From positions 1,860,001 through 1,924,000 of the forward strand of contig NZ_CP051131.1 in NCBI RefSeq assembly GCF_013378075.1: 64,000 bases of DNA, in the 5' to 3' direction. The notes under the pieces are model-generated. The model was not told the origin of the DNA and ran no database searches. It saw only the letters and a program-made list of their open reading frames with translations. The DNA comes from Parasphingopyxis algicola. GTDB taxonomy: Bacteria > Pseudomonadota > Alphaproteobacteria > Sphingomonadales > Sphingomonadaceae. A program made the position numbers and the translations under genes. This document shows, piece by piece, positions 9,029 through 17,128 of this stretch (position 1 is the first letter of the stretch; every line of letters starts with the position of its first letter).

Positions 9029-9119
9029 GGAGCGGTGGCCGAGTGGTCGAAGGCGCACGCCTGGAAAGTGTGTATAGGGTAACCCCCTATCGTGGGTTCG
9101 AATCCCACCCGCTCCGCCA
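9029..9119 (+). tRNA. tRNA-Ser(GGA)
   Basis: Acceptor strands GGAGCGG (9029-9035) and CCGCTCC (9109-9115) pair perfectly, followed by discriminator G and encoded CCA. The anticodon loop CTGGAAA gives anticodon GGA at 9063-9065. A long variable arm (ATAGGG/CCCTAT type) marks a class II tRNA, as expected for serine. The T-arm contains GGTTCGAATCC. The 3' 23 bp are duplicated at 13742-13764, so this gene is an integration site. Confidence 0.97.
9097..9119 (+). repeat. Attachment-site copy L (within tRNA-Ser 3' end)
   Basis: These 23 bp, from the T-loop to CCA, are identical to 13742-13764. Direct duplication of a tRNA 3' end is the usual trace of integration by a tyrosine recombinase. Confidence 0.85.
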
Positions 9120-9428
9120 AAAATTATATAATAAAATCAACAGCTTAATGGAATGAAATAATTTGCTGCTTATGCCAACTCGCCGGTGAATCACCCCGAT
9201 ATGGCAGGTCACCGGCTCGGATTAATTGCAGCTATTTTGCTGTGCCGAACGTAATCGCCTTTTTATCAGGCTTGCTCCTGCTCCATCGTATATCAGCTTT
9301 GCCCCCAGAAGCGACAAACAGGAACAGAAATCGGAGATAGTGAGAGCCATTTGGCTCCCGATTTGGCCCAATCGAGAGATTTTCTGACCATATCGTTGAG
9401 GCGACCTGCTAAAGATCACCTCATCGAT
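9120..9428. other. Non-coding segment between tRNA-Ser and the kinase gene
   Basis: It begins with an A+T-rich stretch and holds an 8-bp inverted repeat GCCGGTGA/TCACCGGC (9182-9189 and 9209-9216), without a T-run. The kinase frame is open back to a TTG at 9351. No gene is recognised on either strand. Confidence 0.6.
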
Positions 9429-10487
9429 ATGTTGATCGCAAAGCCTCCTATAACGTCACAGCCCTCTTGGTATTTTTGGTCGCTCTATCTGTTAGGCTGG
9501 CTGGTATTTGCCGCCGCGTTTGCCGGCATGCACATCATGGCCGGCACGCATTCTATCGTGTCGGCCTTATCGTTCGGTTTTCTCGTAGCTGTGCCGGCTG
9601 GGCTTCTCGGTATTCTTGTCATCCAACTGACCTACCGCCTCGCCGAAGCGCAGTTTCGTCCGCTCGGTTTGGTTTTCATACATACGCTGACCATGGTCCT
9701 TTATCCGGCGCTTTGGATACTGGTCATGTGGTCCACCCGCATGATGACGGCCTTGGCGGTTGCCGGAAAGGCCGCCTTCTTCATGCCCCCGGCGCACGCC
9801 GTGCATTGGCACTATTTGGCGGGTGTGTTGATCTATCTTCTGCTCGTCGCCCTGTGCCACGCGATGATGTCTGCCGATGCTCGCAAGAGAACCGAAATCG
9901 AGGCCGAGGTGCGAACGACGCTGGCGAAGTTCGACCCCCATTTTCTGTTCAATACCCTGAACGCCATCCGCCACCTGCTGCGCACCGATACCGACCTGGC
10001 GGAAGACGCGCATCGGCAGCTCGCAATCCTGCTGCGCGAAACCGTAAAGGCCGATGCCGACAGGTCGCATTCGCTGAAACGTGAACTGGAATTGTGCCGG
10101 ATTTATCTGCAATTACAGAAGATGCGGCTTGGCAACCGTTTGACTGTTAAGGAACAGATTGACGACGATACACTCGACTGCGAGATCCCGGCGCTGATCC
10201 TGCAGCCGCTTATCGAAAACGCCATCGGCCACGGTATCGAACCAATGGAGGCGGGCGGGACGATCGAGATCGCAGCCAACCGGCTGGGCATGCAATTGGA
10301 AGTTCGGCTGACCAATGAGATGCCGCCAAGCGAACAAGAAAGCGGCCATGGTGCGGCATCTTTCGGCCTCGAATATGTAAAAACCCGGCTCCGCCAATTC
10401 GATCCTTCGGCAAACTGGCGTTTTGAGGCAGCGGAAGGCCGCTATCTTGCCGTGATAATGCTGCCAGCATGGGGAGCCGACGACTAA
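9429..10487 (+). CDS. LytS/YehU-type sensor histidine kinase
   Basis: From ATG 9429 the product has 352 residues; an upstream in-frame TTG at 9351 is a possible alternative, and neither has a strong ribosome-binding site. Four hydrophobic spans are visible (about 15-38, 45-68, 80-102 and 128-146), followed by a His_kinase domain with the signature FDPHFLFNTLNAIRHLL (phosphoacceptor H171) and the ATP-binding N-box LILQPLIENAIGHGIEP. This architecture pairs with LytTR response regulators. The stop codon overlaps the start of the next gene (TAATG), so the two are translationally coupled. The signal sensed is unknown. Confidence 0.9.
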   Translation: MLIAKPPITSQPSWYFWSLYLLGWLVFAAAFAGMHIMAGTHSIVSALSFGFLVAVPAGLLGILVIQLTYRLAEAQFRPLGLVFIHTLTMVLYPALWILVMWSTRMMTALAVAGKAAFFMPPAHAVHWHYLAGVLIYLLLVALCHAMMSADARKRTEIEAEVRTTLAKFDPHFLFNTLNAIRHLLRTDTDLAEDAHRQLAILLRETVKADADRSHSLKRELELCRIYLQLQKMRLGNRLTVKEQIDDDTLDCEIPALILQPLIENAIGHGIEPMEAGGTIEIAANRLGMQLEVRLTNEMPPSEQESGHGAASFGLEYVKTRLRQFDPSANWRFEAAEGRYLAVIMLPAWGADD

Positions 10488-11251
10488 TGCCGGCGATCCC
10501 CAGCCTTATTCTCGAAGACGAACCGCTTGCCGCTGGCGCCCTGAAATCCATGCTTACCGAACTCGCTGGCGATTGGCTAAACATTGCGGGCATCGCCGGC
10601 TCGGCAAATGATGCTTTTGCAATGATCGAACGCGAACGCCCGCGGCTTATCTTCGTCGATATTCGCCTGCCGGGTATGTCAGGTCTCGATTTCGTGCGTC
10701 AGATCGATCCCCGGATAGGCGTGGTCTTCACCACGGCCCATGACGAACACGCTATCGCCGCCTTCGAGCTCGGCGCCATCGATTATGTGCTCAAGCCGAT
10801 CGAACCTGAGAGGCTCGAAATAACACTGGGGCGGATCGCAGAGGGGTGCGAGATGGCCAGCGCCGGCGAGGCGAGCAAACGGATTGCCGCCGTCGCCGAC
10901 GATCAGCAAGCCCTGGAGACCTTTTATGTTCGGACCGGTCAGCGGATCATACCCGTATCCATCACGGAAGTGATGCGGATCGCGGCGCGCGACGGTTATG
11001 CGTGTCTCCAGACCGGAGATGGGCGCGAACATTGCCTCGATATCAGCCTGAGCTATTTGGCGTCGCGGCTTGAGCCCGCCGGCTTTCTGAAGCTTAATCG
11101 GGCATGCCTCGGAAATCCGGTACATATCGTCAGGTTCGAACGCCATCCCGACAAACGTCTTCGCACCGTGTTTACGGACCAAAAAGTCGTCATTGCGAGC
11201 CGTTCCGCCTCGCGTAAATTAAGAACCCGAGTTCGCGGTCAGTTCGGATAG
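10487..11251 (+). CDS. LytTR-family response regulator
   Basis: This 254-residue protein starts MPAIPSLILEDEP, with GGGGAG upstream. An N-terminal receiver domain (about 5-120) shows the acidic pocket E10-D11, phosphoacceptor D58 (LIFVDIRLPGMSG) and the lysine in YVLKPIEP. A C-terminal LytTR DNA-binding domain (about 150-250) has VTEVMRIAARDGYACLQTGDG-like and FLKLNRACLGNPVHI blocks. It is coupled to the kinase gene by a TAATG overlap. Likely targets are the two exported-protein genes that follow, but no direct repeat typical of LytTR sites stands out. Confidence 0.92.
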   Translation: MPAIPSLILEDEPLAAGALKSMLTELAGDWLNIAGIAGSANDAFAMIERERPRLIFVDIRLPGMSGLDFVRQIDPRIGVVFTTAHDEHAIAAFELGAIDYVLKPIEPERLEITLGRIAEGCEMASAGEASKRIAAVADDQQALETFYVRTGQRIIPVSITEVMRIAARDGYACLQTGDGREHCLDISLSYLASRLEPAGFLKLNRACLGNPVHIVRFERHPDKRLRTVFTDQKVVIASRSASRKLRTRVRGQFG

Positions 11252-11330
11252 ACGGCCGCGCGGTCGCCATTGAACAGCCTGGAGGGACCGTTCACGACCA
11301 GACTGCTTCAGCGGCTTCACGCGTTCCGCT

Positions 11331-11359
11331 TGTCTCTACCCGGCTTTCGAGTGGAGACA
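11331..11359 (+). promoter_or_regulatory. Hairpin that masks the Shine-Dalgarno of the next gene
   Basis: TGTCTCTAC at 11331-11339 pairs with GTGGAGACA at 11351-11359 (9 bp, one G-T wobble). The 3' arm contains GGAG at 11353-11356, the only ribosome-binding site for the ATG at 11364. In the folded form the site would be hidden, suggesting translational control. Confidence 0.45.
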
Positions 11360-11363
11360 GTTC

Positions 11364-12275
11364 ATGTCCTTAATTCCAAAAATGTGTGGTCCAATGGCAT
11401 CGGTGCCGCTCCGATGGGTCGTACTTGCCGCGATTCTCGTCCCGATATCTGCGTCCGCAACTGCACAGAGCACGGAGCCCGACTGTCAATGCGCCGGTGT
11501 TCTGTCACTGGTGGACGCCGCCGATGCCGCCGTTGCCGAGCTGTTCGAGGCCCGTGCCGCAGGTATCATTAGAAGCGGGAGTGACCAGGTGGAGCTGGTC
11601 GGCAAATATCGCGCGCTGATCGACTTCAATCCCGATCCGCCGCCGTCCGATCCTTTCGAGCATGCTGCGCTTGGCGAGCTCAACTTTCTGACCTTCCGGC
11701 CACGCGAGGCCGACCTTTTGTTTGCCGCGTTGCTCGATCGCGATGATCTGATCGGCAGGTTGGCTTGGCAACGCGCCATGCAGATACGGCGGCAGGCCTT
11801 CGAACGTCCCGACGAAGTCCGGACGATGATGCGAGACTATCAGGCGAGATTTGCGCCGAACGAAGCAGATATGTTCGGCGTGACCCAGCAGGTCGTGGGG
11901 TTTGCGGGGGGGCACTTCGCGTCCGGCGAAACAGACGAGGCCATAGACCTTATCGTGGATCACATTACCGCGACTCCGGCAACGGCACCGTTTCGAGCGT
12001 TCTCGATCTACCGGTTCTTTCCGGAAGAGATCGCGGCAAGCGGACGGGAAAGTGAAGTGAAGTCGGTCTTGGCATCAAAGCTGGTTACGTTACGCTCGCT
12101 TCGCCGGGATTGGGACATACAGTCCCGCAACGCCGACGAGGAACTCGCGCTGCGGGCTTCGGCCCCAGAATGGTATTGGACACAGCAACGTGTCGCGCCC
12201 GGCCAAACCCTGCGCGCGGCGCGGGTGGAGCAACTCGATCAACTCATCGAACAATTGTCCGATTATGTCGAATAG
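11364..12275 (+). CDS. Exported protein of unknown function
   Basis: This 303-residue protein has a signal peptide (VPLRWVVLAAILVPISASATAQS). The mature part is mostly helical, with a Cys pair near its start (CQCAG) and no motif I recognise. Helix-rich blocks such as HAALGELNFLTFRPREADLLFAALLDRDDLIGRLA suggest a TPR-like fold, but this is not certain. A GGAG site 7 bp upstream supports the ATG at 11364. It follows the LytTR pair and overlaps the start of the next gene by 11 bp, so it probably belongs to one transcript with it. Confidence 0.7.
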   Translation: MSLIPKMCGPMASVPLRWVVLAAILVPISASATAQSTEPDCQCAGVLSLVDAADAAVAELFEARAAGIIRSGSDQVELVGKYRALIDFNPDPPPSDPFEHAALGELNFLTFRPREADLLFAALLDRDDLIGRLAWQRAMQIRRQAFERPDEVRTMMRDYQARFAPNEADMFGVTQQVVGFAGGHFASGETDEAIDLIVDHITATPATAPFRAFSIYRFFPEEIAASGRESEVKSVLASKLVTLRSLRRDWDIQSRNADEELALRASAPEWYWTQQRVAPGQTLRAARVEQLDQLIEQLSDYVE

Positions 12276-13179
12276 TCGCACGGCAATCGGCATGCAGAGC
12301 CGCGGTTCAATCGCCGCCGCTTCGACCAAGGCTCCGGCGGATCGGGTATCATCCATCGGATACCAAAACCGACGACATGGTTGGCGTTGCGTTGTCCCGC
12401 TTCTGACCATGACCATCTCTCTTCTTTCGCCAATCGCACCTGCGCATGCCGAGGCAACCTGCGAGCCGGATGTCCAGAACGCGGTAGAGGAGCCGGGCCG
12501 GATCGAGACGAACAGCAACCGCGACGAGGGCAGAAGACCATGCGAAGTGCTGAGCTTTTTTGGTGTCGAACCCGGCGCTGTTCATCTGGAACTGCTCGCG
12601 GCCCAAGGATATTATACCGAGATACTCAGTGTCCTGGTCGGGCGCGAAGGCCGGGTCTATCATCACAACAACGCCCTGGTTTTGCAGCTTACGCCGCCGG
12701 ACCAACTCGTCCCGATACGAAACCGGATCGAGAGCGGTGAACTTTCCAATGCGGAATGGATCGAAGGCGAACTGGAGGCGCTCCCGTTCGCCAACGGAAG
12801 CGTCGACAGCATTTCGGCCATACTCAGCCTGCATGATTATTACTGGATGTCGCGCCGACCCGAATCGTCCGGCTTTGCCGAACTGTTCCGCATCCTGCGG
12901 CCCGGTGGCCGGCTGCTTGTCGTTGATCATTCGGCGCAACCGGAAACGACGGTATCAGCTGCCGTCGACCAAAACGGGATCCATCGGATCGACCAGCGCT
13001 ATTTGACCGAAAGGCTTTTGGATGTCGGGTTCGTGTTTGAAGCAGAATCGGATATCCTGCGCAATCCGGCCGATGATCGGAGTAAGCCATTTTTCGATCG
13101 CTCCATGTGGCGTGATCGCACCGACAGGTTCGTGATGATCTTTGGCAAGCCGGGGGAACAAACCTCGGATGAAGACTAA
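12265..13179 (+). CDS. Exported class I methyltransferase-like protein
   Basis: From ATG 12265 the product has 304 residues; ATG 12292 is an alternative. A long polar N-terminus containing RRHGWR precedes a hydrophobic core and AHA cleavage site (VVPLLTMTISLLSPIAPAHA), so the protein is probably exported, perhaps by Tat. The mature part has a Rossmann methyltransferase layout: VHLELLAAQGYYTEILSVLVG (motif I region), LPFANGSVDSISAILSLHDYY and LFRILRPGGRLLVVDHS. The Gly-rich SAM loop of motif I is degenerate (LLAAQG instead of GxGxG). Whether it still binds SAM is doubtful. Confidence 0.75.
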   Translation: MSNSRTAIGMQSRGSIAAASTKAPADRVSSIGYQNRRHGWRCVVPLLTMTISLLSPIAPAHAEATCEPDVQNAVEEPGRIETNSNRDEGRRPCEVLSFFGVEPGAVHLELLAAQGYYTEILSVLVGREGRVYHHNNALVLQLTPPDQLVPIRNRIESGELSNAEWIEGELEALPFANGSVDSISAILSLHDYYWMSRRPESSGFAELFRILRPGGRLLVVDHSAQPETTVSAAVDQNGIHRIDQRYLTERLLDVGFVFEAESDILRNPADDRSKPFFDRSMWRDRTDRFVMIFGKPGEQTSDED

Positions 13180-14345
13180 GGCTTCACCGGCCTGTCAACA
13201 TCCATTCGCGTGAACCTGATTTGATCGATTTTGGTGAAGCGTTCCAAGAACTGGGGCGTGCCTGCTTGGTTCTATCTCGACGGTCCTTTTTGCTGTTTGA
13301 CGCCTGGAAGCGGACAGTCCGCCGCCGGCCCCCGTCCTCGCCATATGACGGGCCTGAAGGAAGGTCTGCTTTGAGGAAATCGCTGAATTGAGATGAACGT
13401 CTCAAATTGGTCGAAAGCGGTCTGGGACCAAGATATCGGCTCAATGGCAGCTATTCGCGCCACCTCATTCCGAAGCAGCCCTTCCGCTTCCGGCCAGAAT
13501 CAAACATTAATGGTCGATCACCGTTTGGGTCATGAGTTTCGATTGACTGATGTCAAACTGTCTGCTGGCAAGCCGTATCCGCGGGATACTCGTCACAAAC
13601 TTCATGTGCTTGAGTAATGATCAAAGCGCTGGGTGGCCGGGAGAAGCGATTTTCAAACAAAATTTTCTTATGGTATTTTTCATGGCACTCTGGGAAAGTC
13701 ATCAAAGAAAACCTTAATAAAGTAAACTCTTAGACGACTATTTCGAATCCCACCCGCTCCGCCACTCGAAAAATATACCTTTTTGTCAGCGCCTTACGAG
13801 ATTGGCTATTCCGCATAACTTTGCGGATTTTGCTTTCTCCTAGGAAGTTACGTCGGCAGACATGCATTGCCGCTGCTAAAAGTATGGGGAAGAATGTGGA
13901 AAGGGATTTTGACGAGTGTCTATTGTTTTGCCGCGGCTTTCAAACCACCCGGTTCCTTTCGACAAATTCGGTTCGAGGCCGCGAAGGTATTGCTCTGTCA
14001 GAAGCGTGCGCAAACGGTGCGCAAGCCTATCGGGGTATCTCTATTCCAAATTTCCGAATCTGTTTCAGCTCTACGGCCCGAATACCGATGCCGGTCGGAA
14101 GGGAAAGGTAGAGGTTACTAATCCCGCCTTCCGCAAGTGTCAGGAAGAGTTCCGCAAGTGCACCGCAAACGTTGATATCTGGTAAGGACAAGGAGGGGTT
14201 TACCCCCAACATTTTCCGTGCCGACATAGTTCGGCCCGCGTTATAATTCTGTCGTACGGTCAGCAGTTTCGGGTGGAAGACAGCCGGTTCCCAACGTTCA
14301 AGGCACAATAGGGATTTCTTACTTTTTTCAGTCTATAAGACCGGT
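13180..14345. other. Long stretch without recognisable genes, containing the island's right end
   Basis: Several short open frames occur on both strands (for example 13393-13617 and 13821-14111) but none shows a domain, a ribosome-binding site or codon bias like its neighbours. Bases 13640-13745 are A+T-rich. The tRNA-Ser fragment lies at 13742-13764. A short direct repeat, TTCCGCAAGTG, occurs twice near 14131-14161. The interval may hold decayed genes or the promoter of the kinase gene at 14346. Confidence 0.6.
13742..13764 (+). repeat. Attachment-site copy R (tRNA-Ser 3' fragment)
   Basis: These 23 bp are identical to 9097-9119 of tRNA-Ser. The rest of the tRNA is absent here, so this is a fragment and not a second gene. 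Confidence 0.85.
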
Positions 14346-16568
14346 ATGGCAACCGATGACTTGCCTTCGGATATCGATTCCATGCGCAAGGCGCTCGCGC
14401 TTGCCGAACGTCGATTGGCGCGCAGCGAGGCAGCGCGTATCGAGGCGGAGTCGATCCTGGACAGCAAGAGCCGGTCGCTCGTGGCGATGGGCGATCAACT
14501 GAAGCAGCAGGAAGCGGACCTGCTCAAACAGGTCGATCGGGACACGCAGATGCTGGTCAGTGCACAAAAACTGGCGCAGGTGGCGACCCTCCATGTGGAT
14601 GCAGATGGCCGTTTCGTCGGCTCCGAGAATCTCGCAGATATCGTCGGTTCGCGTATTCCAATCACCAATCTACAGCAGATGATTGCCATGATCCATCCGC
14701 TCGAGCCGGCGGAAACGATGGCCGTTCTGATGGACACCCTAAAGGGCGGGCTGATCGACAAGCCCAGCGAACGGGATGTGCGGTTTCTCGATCATTTCGG
14801 GGAATCGCGCTGGCTGCGCTGGTCGATTACGGAGCATGTCGAAGATTACGGGTTCGGCTATTCGGCGGTCGGATCTGTTCGCAATATCACGGCCGACCGA
14901 AAGGCGGAGCGGGAGCAGCGGACGTTGCGCGCCTTGGGCGAGCGGCGGCTCAAACAGCTTCGCAAGGCGTCTTTCGATCTGGAGGAAGCACGGAAAAAAG
15001 CGGTCGACGCAGATCGATCCAAATCGCGCTTCCTGGCGATGATGAGCCACGATATCCGTACGCCGATGAACGCGCTGCTCGCCACGCTCGAGTTGCTCAG
15101 CGTCTCCGAAGTCGATGCCGATCAGCGAGAGAAGCTGGAACTGGCGCTGGGTAGCGCCGATCAGCTTTTGCAGCTGTTGGCCGATATCATCGAACTGGCG
15201 CGGTCCGAAGGTTGGAAGATCATTCTGGACGAGAGCGATCTCGATCTTGAGGCATTCATGCGTTCGACCGTTCGCGCCTGGCAGCCTCTGGCACGCAAAA
15301 AGGGCCAAACGGTAACGCTCGCCATGGATCCGGATCTGCCCGAGGCGATTATCTCCGACAGGACGCGGCTAAGGCAGGTGCTCGACAATTTTATCAGCAA
15401 CGCGATCAAATATACCGGCGCCGGATGGATTACGGTCAGCGCCGAGCGCTTGGACGGCGAGCTGCAAATCTCGGTATCGGATACCGGCGAGGGCATTCCG
15501 GAAGCTGAGCATGAGCGCCTTTTCGAAGAACTGGAACGGCTTGATCTGCCAGAAGGGGAAAGGCCGCAGGGAACCGGGCTGGGCCTGTCAATTTGCCGCC
15601 GTATCGCGGACGCCATGGACGGAACGATCGGCGTTAACAGCAAACCGGGCGAGGGCAGTCAGTTCTGGATGCGCATTCCCCTGAAAACTGGATCGAAGGA
15701 TCGGGTGATCGTCCGCGAAGTCTTCGACGGAAAAGGCGATACAGCCACCATTGCCGGCCGGCCGCTCAACCTCCTGGTTGCGGAAGATGTCGAAGCCAAC
15801 CGGATCGTCATGGCGTCGATGCTCGACAAGTTAAATTGCACCTATGAAATGGCATCCAACGGCCTCGAAGTGCTGTCCTTGCTGCCGAAAGGCAATTTCG
15901 ATGCGATCTTAATGGATGTTTCCATGCCGCAGATGGACGGAATGGAGGCAACGCGACACATTCGGCGCAACGCCGGAGGCAAGCGGATTCTCATTTATGG
16001 CGTCACCGCCTTTGCCGCCCGGGATGAGCGGCTCGCCATTCTGGATTCCGGCATGGACGGCTTGTTGATCAAGCCGGTCAGCCTGGCGTCGCTTCACAAC
16101 CTGTTGCTCCAAATCGTACAGACCATCGAGCCGGCGACCGTGCATAAGCCGCCGCCAGAGAATATGGACAACGGCACCGATATCGGGACAGCCATTCGGT
16201 CGATCGACAGCGGCAAACTGGAGGAGCAGCTGTTGTCGGTTCCCGAGGAGCAAAGAGGCACGCTCGGCGATGCGATCCAACAAGACCTGACGAACTGGTA
16301 CGAGCGGTTCGGTGACGCATGGCGACAGGGCGATGACGGGGCCCTGTCTCGTGCGCATCATGCGTTGAAGGGCATCTGTCGCGGTTTCGGCGCTGAATTG
16401 CTGTTGGATACGCTCGACAGGGTGAAGGCTGGCGAGTCCGATACACTGGACGAGGCGAATGCTGTGCACGCGGACACGATTACCGCCATAGGCGCAATCG
16501 TGGATGGTCACCGGCAGAATGATGCGGCAAATTCAAAAGAGCAACAATCGGAGGCAAGTAGCGGATGA
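14346..16568 (+). CDS. Hybrid histidine kinase with receiver and Hpt domains (H-NOX partner)
   Basis: This 740-residue soluble protein contains: a coiled coil (about 10-70); a PAS-like region (about 75-185); HisKA (phosphoacceptor H235 in MMSHDIRTPMN); HATPase_c (N-box DNFISNAIKYT, G-boxes DTGEGIP and GTGLGLSICRR); a receiver (about 475-590, acidic pair E480-D481, D524 in ILMDVSMPQMDG, K in LIKPVS); and a C-terminal Hpt domain (H672 in HHALKGICRGFGAE). It has no membrane span. The next gene, overlapping by ATGA, encodes an H-NOX protein. In known systems H-NOX with bound NO inhibits such a kinase, so this is probably an NO-responsive phosphorelay. The output regulator is not adjacent. Confidence 0.93.
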   Translation: MATDDLPSDIDSMRKALALAERRLARSEAARIEAESILDSKSRSLVAMGDQLKQQEADLLKQVDRDTQMLVSAQKLAQVATLHVDADGRFVGSENLADIVGSRIPITNLQQMIAMIHPLEPAETMAVLMDTLKGGLIDKPSERDVRFLDHFGESRWLRWSITEHVEDYGFGYSAVGSVRNITADRKAEREQRTLRALGERRLKQLRKASFDLEEARKKAVDADRSKSRFLAMMSHDIRTPMNALLATLELLSVSEVDADQREKLELALGSADQLLQLLADIIELARSEGWKIILDESDLDLEAFMRSTVRAWQPLARKKGQTVTLAMDPDLPEAIISDRTRLRQVLDNFISNAIKYTGAGWITVSAERLDGELQISVSDTGEGIPEAEHERLFEELERLDLPEGERPQGTGLGLSICRRIADAMDGTIGVNSKPGEGSQFWMRIPLKTGSKDRVIVREVFDGKGDTATIAGRPLNLLVAEDVEANRIVMASMLDKLNCTYEMASNGLEVLSLLPKGNFDAILMDVSMPQMDGMEATRHIRRNAGGKRILIYGVTAFAARDERLAILDSGMDGLLIKPVSLASLHNLLLQIVQTIEPATVHKPPPENMDNGTDIGTAIRSIDSGKLEEQLLSVPEEQRGTLGDAIQQDLTNWYERFGDAWRQGDDGALSRAHHALKGICRGFGAELLLDTLDRVKAGESDTLDEANAVHADTITAIGAIVDGHRQNDAANSKEQQSEASSG

Positions 16569-17092
16569 AGGGCGTGATTTTTTCGGAGCTGATACGCTTC
16601 ATGGAGCAGGCGAAGTCGGCGGAGTTTGCCGACTCCGTGATTACGGGCGCGAATTTGCCGAATGACGGTGCCTATACCAGCGTCGGCAACTATCCTTCGG
16701 ATCAGGCCCTGACCCTGGTCGGCGAGGCATCGGCCCAGTCGGGCATCGAAGCTGCCGAATTGTGTCGTCTTTTCGGCCATTATCTCTATGGCCGCTTCAT
16801 GATCCTCTACCCGCACATCATGGAAAATTACCAGACGGCCGACGCGCTCTTGCTGCATGTGGGGAGTCATATCCATGCGGAAGTCTGCACGCTGTATCCC
16901 GATGCCCGCCCGCCGATTGTCGAAACATCGGTGAAAGACGATCGGGTGGTCATGCGATACCAGTCCCATCGTCCGATGGCGGCTATTGCCTTTGGGCTCG
17001 TTCAGGGGTGCATGGAAGAGTTCGGCGACAGGCGAACGCTGGAATGGGATATCGCGGACAACGGCAAATCGGCGACCTTTACTATACACTAG
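16565..17092 (+). CDS. H-NOX haem-binding NO/O2 sensor protein
   Basis: This 175-residue stand-alone H-NOX (haem NO-binding) protein begins MKGVIFSELIRFMEQ, typical of the family. The proximal haem ligand is probably H104 in SHIHAEVCTLYPDARPP, and the propionate-binding YxSxR motif is Y132-Q-S134-H-R136. Its ATG overlaps the stop of the hybrid kinase (ATGA), implying coupled translation. In facultative anaerobes and aerobes such proteins bind NO and signal to the partner kinase to alter biofilm or motility. The exopolysaccharide locus lies next to it on the opposite strand. Confidence 0.93.
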   Translation: MKGVIFSELIRFMEQAKSAEFADSVITGANLPNDGAYTSVGNYPSDQALTLVGEASAQSGIEAAELCRLFGHYLYGRFMILYPHIMENYQTADALLLHVGSHIHAEVCTLYPDARPPIVETSVKDDRVVMRYQSHRPMAAIAFGLVQGCMEEFGDRRTLEWDIADNGKSATFTIH

Positions 17093-17106
17093 CCGCCGAT
17101 TTGCCG
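17062..17106. terminator. Perfect 13-bp inverted repeat across the H-NOX stop codon
   Basis: CGGCAAATCGGCG at 17062-17074 pairs perfectly with 17094-17106 around a 19-nt loop that contains the TAG stop. It lies between convergent genes and may terminate transcription in both directions, though no T-run follows. Confidence 0.5.
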
Positions 17107-17128
17107 CGCCGGATATGTCCTTCCCAAT

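Larger units (their letters stand above)
9097..13764. mobile_element. Putative tRNA-Ser-associated genomic island of 4.6 kb without integrase
   Basis: The interval is bounded by identical 23-bp direct repeats, one being the 3' end of an intact tRNA-Ser and the other an isolated fragment. Cargo: a LytS/LytTR-type two-component pair, an exported protein and an exported methyltransferase-like protein, all on the plus strand. The termini (9119-9150 and 13640-13745) are clearly A+T-richer than the flanks. I see no recombinase, so the element is either a deletion remnant or is mobilised by an integrase elsewhere. Confidence 0.65.

Noticed and set aside
9222-9419. 65-residue minus-strand frame between tRNA-Ser and the kinase
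   Set aside because: There is no domain or ribosome-binding site, and it covers the probable promoter of the kinase gene.
12090-12541. Overlapping minus-strand frames in the methyltransferase 5' region
   Set aside because: They are shadows of the plus-strand genes at 11364 and 12265.
13393-13617. Possible integrase remnant in the island
   Set aside because: The translation shows no tyrosine-recombinase residues (no R-H-R-Y block) and I could not match it to any family.
13742-13764. Second tRNA-Ser gene
   Set aside because: Only the 3' 23 bp are present; there is no D-arm or anticodon, so it is an attachment-site copy.
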